A DNA stretch of 31,926 bases from Deltaproteobacteria bacterium. Its GTDB lineage: Bacteria; Desulfobacterota; DSM-4660; Desulfatiglandales; Desulfatiglandaceae. The first letter of the stretch is position 1; every line of letters begins with the position of its first letter. The stretch covers positions 1 to 31,926 of the forward strand of contig JABGPV010000023.1 of the NCBI GenBank assembly GCA_018644785.1, in the 5' to 3' direction. The translations under genes and the position numbers were made by a program. Under the pieces are notes generated by a model. It ran no database searches. It worked only from the letters and a program-made list of their open reading frames with translations, and was not told the DNA's origin. Shown piece after piece: positions 1-5,911 of the stretch.

Positions 1-2
1 CT

Positions 3-305
3 TATCGACGGTCTTGCACGAGATATTCCGCGATCCGCCAGTCCTTAGGCGAACCAGACCTATTCCGCCTACGATATCGGCAGCAGATCGGCCAATTTGT
101 TCGTGGTGTAGTTCAAGACGGGATGGATAAGCGCGCTGCGGCGAAATGGATAGCGATGCAGGTGACCCAGGATATTCCCCAAAACGATCAGCCTAGGTTC
201 GTAGAAGTGGTCGAAACGGAAATCAGCAATCTACATGAGGGCAACATAGCACGTTACCGTTTGCGACCATCCGAGTTTGATGTGTGGAAGCGAGACTGGA
301 AGTAA
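3..305 (+). pseudogene. C-terminal part of an unrecognised cassette gene, open at left edge
   Basis: The frame is open from the window edge to a TAA at 303-305; the only in-frame ATG is at 123, but coherent protein-like sequence continues upstream of it (GEPDLFRLRYRQQIGQF), so 123 is probably not the start. At 1-42 a different frame reads LIDGLARDIPRSAS, which would join smoothly to LGEPDLF if two bases near 43-44 were removed; this suggests a frameshift or a sequencing error. The C-terminus contains LHEGNIARYRLRPSEF. From memory this resembles the tails of some Fic-family proteins, but no Fic catalytic motif lies inside the window, so no function is assigned. The stop lies 40 bases before an attC site, the usual layout of an integron cassette gene. 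Confidence 0.45.
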
Positions 306-344
306 CCCCGGGAATTTCGTCCGATACGATAGACATAAATGATC

Positions 345-404
345 AGCAAACAAGACAAATCCAGCGTACGCGATAAATCGCGCCGCTGATTTGCGGTGTT
401 GGGC
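345..404 (+). other. attC recombination site 1 (integron cassette)
   Basis: The right core GTTGGGC at 398-404 fits the consensus GTTRRRY. The left arm (345-367, AGCAAACAAGACAAATCCAGC) is nearly complementary to the right arm (382-404), with one unpaired C at 361 or 362 in the position of the extrahelical base that directs integrase strand choice. The site is 60 bases long, within the usual attC range. Its left core, AGCAAAC, is a poor match to RYYYAAC, which is typical for this less conserved box. The expected cleavage point is between G398 and T399. Confidence 0.8.
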
Positions 405-440
405 TCATGATAATAACATAATTTGGAAGTTCCCTTAGTT

Positions 441-760
441 TTAATTATCTTTTTTTCTTGCTAATTTCTCCTCTTTATTTTCTAATGTTTCCAACCTCTC
501 AAAACTAATTGGCCCTACTAATTCATGGAATAGAGATACGGCACGATATGCCTGTTTTTATTGTTGAGCAGTTTGTTTCTTGGCCTTCAATTTTTAATTG
601 GTCTAAACGATATTTTTCACAAAAAATAAAAAAAATACCGCAGCCACTATAGATCATGGAAATGGGCACTCTTGGCAATCGCTTTGTTCTTCAGATGAGG
701 ATCATAAAGGATCTTTATATGTGAAGGAATAAACACCCTTCTGTTTATCATGCATATTTG
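441..760 (-). pseudogene. decayed reverse-strand coding remnant
   Basis: This 469-base stretch (405-873) has no intact gene. On the minus strand, 557 down to a TAA at 441-443 reads 38 protein-like residues (RAVSLFHELVGPISFERLE and a charged tail). Just upstream, in another frame, about 558-625 reads CEKYRLDQLKIEGQETN. The two would join by a one-base shift in the A-run at 555-560. Further upstream (about 660-760) a third protein-like segment is cut by stops. This suggests a reverse-oriented cassette gene decaying by small frameshifts, but amino-acid plausibility is the only evidence and no family was recognised. Confidence 0.3.
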
Positions 761-873
761 TGTGCCATGCAGTTAGTGGAACGTTCTAAATACCGTAAAT
801 GTTTGTCGAGCATTTTTTCCCATGAACGATAAACAGAAACTATACGATCGCTGACTATACTCTGAGAGAATAA

Positions 874-1872
874 ATGATCTGGACTTTTTTAGCTCCTGTA
901 TTTTTGATAACATTCGGTATTGCAGGTGCACTTTATCCAAAAAAGCGTAAGATATTGTGGATATTAGGCATCTGTTCAGTCATTTTCGCTATCATTCTCG
1001 CCATTTACCAATCCGTGCATCAATCTGCCACTTCAGCAGAAATTGCTGAGCTATCTGATAAAATGGATAAACAGTTCTCAAATACCAAAGAAGTTGCCTC
1101 AGGAAATAAGGAAAAGATACCCCCACCAGCAAAAGGAGAGTTCTCTTTTTACAGAAATGCAGAACTGAACACAGATGAAGACTTTCAAAAGGCAGTCGAC
1201 AAGCTGAGTTATTTTTTGGCGACACCAGACAAAGAACTTCTAAGCCCTGTTCTCTTTCGAGTAGAGATTGTCCATAAAGCAACTGGACGGAAAGAAGCAA
1301 GAAACAATATGGCACCTGAAGATGTCGTGAAATTACTCAGGGCTTATCAGAATACGGACAGGCGACCTATCACAATCGATTTGGAGTTGGAGACAGTGGT
1401 TCCGGTCAGAGATCTGGAAGGAAGAATTGCCTTTTACACAGCAGGCCTAATGCGTCAGCGCGAGACTCAAACGATAAGTGTCGGATGGCATGTGAAAACT
1501 AGTAGGCTGGTACACAAAGACACTAATGAATTTAAGGGAATGCTCGTTAAGTTCTGGCCCATGGAAAGGCTCTTCAATAGTTGGGTCGTCGGTGTTCCGT
1601 TGTCTGAAAAACAAGCTATTGGTGCTGCTTATTCCGAGAACATGGAAAGTAAACTCAAGATTCCATCTCCACCATACGAATTGTGGTCGCACCCGAAATA
1701 CAGCGAGCTTTTTGTAGTTGGTGGGGGAAATGAGATTGGCGATGGTCAAGTAATCTGTTTGTTTCTTAATAAGATGCCTTCCAGCCTTTTTCTGGGAAAC
1801 CTGCAAGAAGGGCTTCAAAGTTTTCCTATTCAAGAGATTCAAGGTGACTGGCATAGATACAAGAACATGTAA
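874..1872 (+). CDS. hypothetical two-helix membrane protein, cassette-borne
   Basis: This is a 332-residue protein I do not recognise. Residues 2-21 and about 28-46 are strongly hydrophobic, separated by a basic turn (YPKKRK), so two membrane helices with the connecting turn in the cytoplasm are likely. A short coiled-coil-like stretch (EIAELSDKMDKQF) and a roughly 260-residue soluble domain follow. The soluble part has no Cys-pair, Walker or obvious catalytic motif. The start ATG has a weak purine-rich ribosome site (GAGAG). The gene is the first intact one after attC site 1, in cassette orientation. Its base composition is AT-rich like the rest of the array and unlike the later window. Confidence 0.7.
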   Translation: MIWTFLAPVFLITFGIAGALYPKKRKILWILGICSVIFAIILAIYQSVHQSATSAEIAELSDKMDKQFSNTKEVASGNKEKIPPPAKGEFSFYRNAELNTDEDFQKAVDKLSYFLATPDKELLSPVLFRVEIVHKATGRKEARNNMAPEDVVKLLRAYQNTDRRPITIDLELETVVPVRDLEGRIAFYTAGLMRQRETQTISVGWHVKTSRLVHKDTNEFKGMLVKFWPMERLFNSWVVGVPLSEKQAIGAAYSENMESKLKIPSPPYELWSHPKYSELFVVGGGNEIGDGQVICLFLNKMPSSLFLGNLQEGLQSFPIQEIQGDWHRYKNM

Positions 1873-1915
1873 ATGAAATGCATTAAATGGGGTGGTAACG
1901 TTCATAGATGGTTAT

Positions 1916-2060
1916 CAAGTCTGCTGTTGACTGTTTTGCAATGAAACGACATATAAGCAGTTTATTTAAATTATGAAAAGAGGATATCCGATAAGCCTAA
2001 ACGTAAGAGTGGTTTTAAAGATATAGAAAAGAGGCCAACCAACAGTCAAAAGCAGACTTG
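1916..2060. repeat. 145-bp unit bounded by 20-bp inverted repeats
   Basis: The 20 bases at 1916-1935 (CAAGTCTGCTGTTGACTGTT) are the reverse complement of 2041-2060 with one mismatch. Homology stops sharply on both sides of each arm. The 105 bases between are AT-rich and hold no gene. The unit lies between the 332-residue gene and the DUF4258 gene, and its right arm lies inside the upstream open frame of the latter. The shape resembles a small non-autonomous inverted-repeat element (MITE-like). I see no clear target-site duplication and no GTTRRRY core, so it is neither proven mobile nor an attC. Confidence 0.6.
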
Positions 2061-2104
2061 CCCCATGCTCTGATCATGCTGATGAAGAAAGCCAATCCGA
2101 TCAA

Positions 2105-2335
2105 TTGACATTTGATGAGGTGTATTTATCGGTTTTTCATGGCCAAATTATTGAAGATTATCCAGACGATAAGCCATACCGGAGCTGCTTGATTTATGGC
2201 CATACTTTTAGCGGCGATCCGGTTCATAGCGTTTGGGTTTTTGATGATGAAAATCAATGGGCTGTTCTTATTACAGTCTATCGCCCAGACCCAGATCGAT
2301 GGATTAATAACCGAGTAAGGAGAAAAAAATCATGA
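2105..2335 (+). CDS. DUF4258-domain protein, putative toxin of a type II pair
   Basis: The sequence GQIIEDYPDDKPYRSCLIYG, then VHSVWVFDDENQWAVLITVYRPDPDRW, matches the core and C-terminus of DUF4258 proteins, which are usually about 90-110 residues and pair with YgiT-type zinc-finger proteins in MqsRA-like modules. The best available start is a TTG at 2105, giving only 76 residues. Upstream in frame the sequence HADEESQSDQ (from about 2075) looks like family sequence, yet no ATG, GTG or TTG occurs between the stop at 2024-2026 and 2105. The N-terminus may therefore be truncated by the inverted-repeat unit that ends at 2060. The gene overlaps the next by four bases (ATGA), so the two are translationally coupled. 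Confidence 0.7.
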   Translation: MTFDEVYLSVFHGQIIEDYPDDKPYRSCLIYGHTFSGDPVHSVWVFDDENQWAVLITVYRPDPDRWINNRVRRKKS

Positions 2336-2625
2336 TGCCATTCGAAAAATGTCCAGTTTGCGGTGGTGAACTGAAAGAGAAGGAAGTAGAAAAACTTCTG
2401 CGGGGTGGAAATCATACGGCATCTCTGCGAGTCCATGCTGAAGTTTGCCTGCATTGTGGGGAACGCTTATATGCCGAAAAGACCGTCAAACTTTTTCAGC
2501 AGATTAGAAATAAATTGAAACTCCAGGAGCTATTGGATTTCCAGCCTTTGGGGCAATCATTTACGGTAAACGGCAATTTCCCTAACGAAGAAAATGCAGC
2601 CGACGCTCGCACCTCACGCGGCTGA
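2332..2625 (+). CDS. YgiT-type zinc-finger protein, putative antitoxin
   Basis: Two zinc knuckles, CPVC at residues 7-10 and CLHC at 39-42, fit the N-terminal zinc domain of MqsA/YgiT antitoxins, and a short helical tail (VKLFQQIRNKLKLQELLDF) follows. At 97 residues it lacks the separate helix-turn-helix domain of full MqsA, as is usual for the single-domain YgiT proteins paired with DUF4258 toxins. An AAGGAG ribosome site at about 2317-2322 precedes the start. The last dozen codons run through attC site 2, and the TGA stop lies within that site's right arm, so the true C-terminus depends on the recombined junction. Together with the preceding gene it forms a likely toxin-antitoxin pair. Confidence 0.8.
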   Translation: MMPFEKCPVCGGELKEKEVEKLLRGGNHTASLRVHAEVCLHCGERLYAEKTVKLFQQIRNKLKLQELLDFQPLGQSFTVNGNFPNEENAADARTSRG

Positions 2626-2640
2626 TTTTCAGCGTTGGGT
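2580..2640 (+). other. attC recombination site 2 (integron cassette)
   Basis: The right core GTTGGGT (2634-2640) fits GTTRRRY, and the left core CCCTAAC (2580-2586) fits the RYYYAAC box at six of seven positions. The left arm, starting CCCTAACGAAGAAAATGCAG, pairs with the right arm ending TGATTTTCAGCGTTGGGT over about 20 bases, with one unpaired G that corresponds to the extrahelical base. The length is 61 bases, almost the same as site 1, and the right arms of the two sites share the CGCTGATTT or GGCTGATTT block. The orientation is the same as site 1, so the cassettes lie head to tail. The cassette between the two cleavage points would be about 2236 bases. Confidence 0.85.
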
Positions 2641-2651
2641 GCATATAAAAC

Positions 2652-2906
2652 ATGAACCAGAGAATCATAGAAATTGTAGCGTATAATCCAATTTGGCCGA
2701 ATATATTTGAATCTGAACATAGCCTTTTGGTACGAACCCTTGGAGTCAGGGACTATCTACGAATGAATCCCCAGGTTTCGAAGGAGTATGGTGAACTGAA
2801 AAAACGTATCATAAAGACATGCAAGAATGACATTGGCAACTACTGTCGTAGCAGGGAATTTCAGACTAAATCAACGATAGATTTTCGTATCTCCAGGAGG
2901 CTATAA
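2652..2906 (+). pseudogene. GrpB (UPF0157) family remnant with internal deletion
   Basis: The first 30 residues (EIVAYNPIWPNIFESEHSLL) match the start of GrpB/UPF0157 nucleotidyltransferase-like proteins, and residues from about 33 (RDYLRMNPQVSKEYGELKK) match their C-terminal third. The family is normally about 165-200 residues; here the central segment, including the conserved HxGSTSV region, is missing, leaving 84 residues in an unbroken frame. An in-frame deletion of about 80-90 codons is the simplest explanation, so catalytic function is unlikely. The gene starts 11 bases after attC site 2, as the first gene of the next cassette, and its TAA overlaps the next ATG by one base. Confidence 0.7.
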
Positions 2907-3187
2907 TGAATGACGAAAAATACCAAGCGGCAAAAAGCAGAGTGAAAGAATTAAAAGACTTCTATAGAAATTTGCTTACCTACGCTGGCGTCAATATCCT
3001 CCTTATAATTATTAATCTCGTTACAAGCCCTGGAAGTTTATGGTTTTATTGGGTAACTATTTTCTGGGGTATTGGGATTGTTCTTCATGGCTCAAAAGTT
3101 TTTTTAATTAAAGATAAATTCTTTGGCAAAGAATGGGAGGAAAAAAAGATAAAAGAAATGATGGAAAAAGAGAACAATTCCAAATGA
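2906..3187 (+). CDS. 2TM-domain membrane protein
   Basis: The 93-residue protein has a charged N-terminal helix (AKSRVKELKDFYRNLLTY), two membrane helices at about residues 23-41 and 46-67 with a short PGS turn, and a basic/acidic C-terminal tail (KEWEEKKIKEMMEKE). This is the pattern of the 2TM domain family, found singly or fused to sensor kinases; its biochemical role is not established. An excellent AGGAGG ribosome site lies at 2895-2900. The start overlaps the stop of the GrpB remnant (TAATG), so the two were probably co-transcribed. No attC site was recognised downstream, so the right boundary of the cassette array is uncertain. Confidence 0.75.
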   Translation: MNDEKYQAAKSRVKELKDFYRNLLTYAGVNILLIIINLVTSPGSLWFYWVTIFWGIGIVLHGSKVFLIKDKFFGKEWEEKKIKEMMEKENNSK

Positions 3188-3389
3188 TAGAATCAACACC
3201 TTATAACATGACCCTTTCAGTCGATGGGAAATTGGGGACATCCTTAAACAATCAAATATCTGAAAATTCTAATAAAGTTACTATACAATTTAATGACGTT
3301 AAATCACTAAATCATAAATCACTAAATCATTTCAAATGTGAGCATGTGGTCCACGATAAACTGTCAGGACCGGAAAGGGAGGTTGGCGT
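3188..3389. other. spacer with a 15-bp tandem repeat
   Basis: No gene is supported here. The 15-mer AAATCACTAAATCAT occurs twice in tandem at 3301-3315 and 3316-3330. A partial GGGGACA motif sits at 3234-3240. The ribosome site of the downstream oxidoreductase is at about 3377-3382. This is the transition from AT-rich cassette DNA to the more GC-rich backbone. Confidence 0.6.
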
Positions 3390-4577
3390 ATGACTGATTA
3401 TTTGATTATAGGGAATGGGGTCGCGGGGACAACCGCTGCGGAAAATATCCGCAAGACAGACGAGGAAGGGGATATTACGATAGTGACCGGCGAGGATCTC
3501 CTCTTTTATCACCGGATAAGGTTAACTGAATACATCTCGGGAGAGATAGCGGAAGATGATTTGGTTGCCAGAAACAAGGAATGGTATAAGGATCAGAACA
3601 TCAATCTTGAGCTCATGACTCGAATAGTAAAGGCGGAACATCAGAAAAAAGTCATCATGACGGAAGATAACCGGACATTCTCTTACGATCGTCTCTTGAT
3701 TGCCACCGGGAGCCATTCGTTTATCCCGCCCATAAAAGGCTCCGAAAAAAAAGGTGTCTTTTCCCTTCGCACCATCAAAGATGCGCGTGACATTTCGGCC
3801 TATGCAGGGAAGATTGAAGAGGTTGTTCTTATTGGCGGCGGCCTACTTGGCCTCGAGGCCGGAAATGCCCTCCGTAAGTTGGGGAAAAGGGTTACGGTGG
3901 TAGAGTTTTTCCCGAGACTCCTGCCGAGACAACTGGACGTGGACGGCGCCAAAAGACTTCAGGGAATCATGGAAGAGATGGGGTTTTCCTTCAGGCTTGG
4001 GGCAAAGACAAAAGAAATCACGGGTGGTGATCAGGTCGACGGGGTCCTTCTGGAAGGCGGAGAGGCCCTGTCGTCGGGAATGGTTATCATCTCGGCAGGG
4101 GTGCGTCCCAACATGGAACTGGCCAAGGATTTGGGTCTGGACCATGACAAGGGCATCAAGGTGGATGAACACCTCCGGACGAACCGGGCCGATATCTACG
4201 CGGCCGGTGATGTAGCCGAATTCAAAGGAATGCCTTACGGCATATGGCCTGCCGCCATGGAGCAGGGGAAAATTGCAGGCAACAGCATGGCCGGGGGAGA
4301 CAGGGTCTATGAGGGAACCGTTATGGCCAACACCCTGAAAGTGGTGGGGGTTGATCTGGCCTCCGCGGGCAATATCGATGCTGAAAATGAATTCGAATCG
4401 CAGGTTTTCACCGATGAAAAAGTGTACAAGAAAATCGTCTTTGAGAATGATCAGATCATCGGGTGTATTATGTTAGGGGATACAAAAGGCTTTAATAAAA
4501 TGACTAAGGCGATTTCTGAAAAGATGGATGTTTCCAAGATAAAGGATCAGATTGTGTCAGCGGGATTTAATCTTTAA
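3390..4577 (+). CDS. FAD/NAD(P)-dependent oxidoreductase (NirB N-terminal / rubredoxin reductase type)
   Basis: This 395-residue flavoprotein is of the two-dinucleotide-fold class. The N-terminal FAD site is GNGVAG (G8, G10, G13), the NAD(P) site is GGGLLGLEAG (G149, G151, G154, E156), and YAAGDVAEF at about 270-278 is the second FAD contact. The acidic E156 after the glycine motif favours NADH. There is no CxxC redox disulfide in the first domain, which argues against thioredoxin or dihydrolipoamide reductases and favours the NADH:rubredoxin or nitrite-reductase-like group, which passes electrons to small redox partners. It lacks the [Fe-S] and sirohaem domains of full NirB. A GGGAGG ribosome site precedes the start. 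The electron acceptor is unknown. A small protein gene follows 28 bases downstream and is probably co-transcribed. Confidence 0.85.
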   Translation: MTDYLIIGNGVAGTTAAENIRKTDEEGDITIVTGEDLLFYHRIRLTEYISGEIAEDDLVARNKEWYKDQNINLELMTRIVKAEHQKKVIMTEDNRTFSYDRLLIATGSHSFIPPIKGSEKKGVFSLRTIKDARDISAYAGKIEEVVLIGGGLLGLEAGNALRKLGKRVTVVEFFPRLLPRQLDVDGAKRLQGIMEEMGFSFRLGAKTKEITGGDQVDGVLLEGGEALSSGMVIISAGVRPNMELAKDLGLDHDKGIKVDEHLRTNRADIYAAGDVAEFKGMPYGIWPAAMEQGKIAGNSMAGGDRVYEGTVMANTLKVVGVDLASAGNIDAENEFESQVFTDEKVYKKIVFENDQIIGCIMLGDTKGFNKMTKAISEKMDVSKIKDQIVSAGFNL

Positions 4578-4605
4578 CCCGTTTAAATGAATGGAGAACA
4601 AGATC

Positions 4606-4851
4606 ATGACCGATAAGGTGGAATTGTGTGAAAAGATAAAGTCAATCCATCCGGAGATAGGCGAGTGCGGTATAGATGTCGATGTGGATTGGGACGAAGC
4701 GAAAAAGGCGTGGATTGTGGATTTAAAAAAGCACGACCACGAGCTGAAGACCCACTTGGAACCCCAAGATGCGGATGGATGTATGGAGGGCAAACAGTGC
4801 GTTTCTCTCGGGCTTCAGATTGCTCAACTGAAGGCCAACATAGAGGCATAG
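4606..4851 (+). CDS. small conserved-looking protein beside the flavoprotein
   Basis: I prefer the ATG at 4606 (81 residues) over the ATG at 4591 because GGAG at 4593-4596 is well spaced for it. The protein is small and acidic, with Cys residues in ELCEKI, GECGIDVDVDWDE, DGCMEG and KQCVSLG. The DVDVDWDEAKKAWIVDL segment looks like a beta hairpin, and the C-terminal part is helical. I do not recognise a family. Its position immediately after the FAD oxidoreductase suggests a partner or accessory role, but the Cys spacing does not fit a rubredoxin or a ferredoxin. The stop is TAG, which matters for the amber codon discussed at 18729. Confidence 0.65.
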   Translation: MTDKVELCEKIKSIHPEIGECGIDVDVDWDEAKKAWIVDLKKHDHELKTHLEPQDADGCMEGKQCVSLGLQIAQLKANIEA

Positions 4852-5061
4852 AAGGATGTCCGCAATCCTAGAAGTTGATTTTCTGAAAACAGCGAATTAC
4901 GAAACAGGTATTCCGGGGACAGTATCTATATTTTTTTGTCAACTATTTTTTATGGAGAAAAAACGTTAATAGGTATACTGTCCCCCGAATTCAACGCGCC
5001 CGCTTAATTTACAGTTCGCTGTAAAATCATCCAACGAAAATAAGATCGTCAAAAAAAATAA
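4852..5061. repeat. intergenic region with an inverted pair of GGGGACAGTAT repeats
   Basis: The 16-mer ATTCCGGGGACAGTAT at 4910-4925 is mirrored by ATACTGTCCCCCGAAT at 4975-4990, with a single mismatch, giving an inverted pair about 81 bases across with an AT-rich middle. A third related copy (AATTCCGGGGACAATATACT) is at 15571-15590. In many Desulfobacterota and related genomes such GGGGACAGTAT motifs flank REP-associated IS200-like (Y1) transposases; no transposase is present here, so these may be solo repeats or target motifs. No gene is seen in this stretch. Confidence 0.65.
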
Positions 5062-5090
5062 TTGACTCAGATTGGCGTGGAGTTTATACT
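5062..5090 (+). promoter_or_regulatory. sigma-70-type promoter of the toxin-antitoxin operon
   Basis: TTGACT (5062-5067) and TATACT (5085-5090) are separated by exactly 17 bases, which is close to the consensus. The promoter lies 33 bases before the antitoxin start codon. Confidence 0.75.
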
Positions 5091-5104
5091 TCTAAATATA
5101 AACT
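5081..5104. promoter_or_regulatory. operator-like inverted repeat overlapping the -10 box
   Basis: AGTTTATA (5081-5088) and TATAAACT (5097-5104) form a perfect 8-base inverted repeat with an 8-base spacer. The left arm covers most of the -10 box. This placement is typical of antitoxin-toxin autorepression, so it is the probable binding site of the antitoxin encoded at 5123. Confidence 0.6.
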
Positions 5105-5122
5105 TAGCTTGTAGGGGGTATT

Positions 5123-5356
5123 ATGAAAGCAACAGCAAAAGATCTGAGGTTTCATTCAAAAGAACTCATTGATTCTGTCAGAAGAGGTGAAGAGGTCGTT
5201 ATTACTTTCCGTGGAAAGCCCTGCGCCAAGCTTGTTCCCTACCAGGAGCTTAAGAATAAAACAGAAGAAAATGAAGTGTTCGGAATGTGGAAAGATAATG
5301 ACATTGTTGATAATGTTAATGAGTACGTTAGGAATTTAAGAAAAGGAAGATCCTAA
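5123..5356 (+). CDS. Phd/YefM-family antitoxin
   Basis: The 77-residue protein begins MKATAKDLRFHSKELIDSV followed by RGEEVVITFRGKPCAKLVP, the N-terminal DNA-binding fold of Phd/YefM-type antitoxins, which binds the operator as a dimer. The charged, flexible C-terminal half (EENEVFGMWKDNDIVDNVNEYV) fits the segment that wraps and inhibits a PIN toxin. A GGGGG ribosome site lies at about 5112-5117. The stop TAA is immediately followed by the toxin ATG, so the pair is coupled. The promoter and inverted repeat upstream support autorepression. Confidence 0.9.
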   Translation: MKATAKDLRFHSKELIDSVRRGEEVVITFRGKPCAKLVPYQELKNKTEENEVFGMWKDNDIVDNVNEYVRNLRKGRS

Positions 5357-5734
5357 ATGATCGTTGATACTGATGTCCTCATTTGGTATTTAAAAGGAAA
5401 TGAGAATGCATATCAAGACATTGAGAATGCAAGCAATTTCTTTATTTCTGTTGTGACCTATATGGAACTTGTCCAAGGAATGAGAAACAGAAAAGAATTA
5501 AACAATTTCCGCAAGGCCCTGCATATTTGGAATGCTAAAATTCTCTATATTTCCGAAGAGATATCTGTGAAAGCAATGTTTTACGTCGAGCAACATTTTC
5601 TAAGTCATTCAATGCAATTGGCAGATGCGCTCATCGGAGCTACGGCAATCGCTTATGGTAATCCTGTTCTCACGGGGAACGATAAACATTACAAAGTTTT
5701 GAAAGACTTGAAAATCAAAAGATTCAGACCGTAA
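5357..5734 (+). CDS. vapC: VapC-type PIN-domain ribonuclease toxin
   Basis: This is a 125-residue PIN domain of normal length. The expected acidic metal ligands are present: D4 (with D6) in IVDTDVLIW, E37 in YMELVQG, D90 in LADALIGA and D109 in TGNDKHY. The family consists of Mg-dependent endoribonucleases that cut RNA, often initiator tRNA or rRNA, when not held by the antitoxin. All catalytic positions are intact, so the toxin is probably active. It begins directly after the antitoxin stop. The module sits between mobile-repeat DNA and the core genes, a typical accessory location. Confidence 0.92.
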   Translation: MIVDTDVLIWYLKGNENAYQDIENASNFFISVVTYMELVQGMRNRKELNNFRKALHIWNAKILYISEEISVKAMFYVEQHFLSHSMQLADALIGATAIAYGNPVLTGNDKHYKVLKDLKIKRFRP

Positions 5735-5911
5735 CAGATTGTAATAATATAACAAAACAGCGAACAAAGCGCTGGAGATGGACAGGGCAGGTCGTGCCGC
5801 TTTTGGAAAGCAGTATTTGACCGGTAGTTTTTACCTTTATCATAGTTGTGAGGCCATCGATGCCTTTTCTCTTGTTCACCTGTCCTTGGCACCAGTCATT
5901 CCCATACAAAA

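Noticed and set aside
563..569. GTTGAGC as a further attC core
   Set aside because: No pairing left arm; a short degenerate match in AT-rich DNA is expected by chance.
1916..2060. The inverted-repeat unit as a third attC site
   Set aside because: It lies where an attC might be expected, but neither strand has GTTRRRY at the end and the perfect 20-bp arms lack the extrahelical base and the spacers of an attC.
3297..3303. GTTAAAT as an attC right core after the 2TM gene
   Set aside because: It fits GTTRRRY by chance, but no complementary left arm was found in the preceding 150 bases.
3133..3393. An 86-codon frame overlapping the 2TM gene and the oxidoreductase start
   Set aside because: It overlaps a better-supported gene, crosses a tandem repeat and has no family-like sequence.
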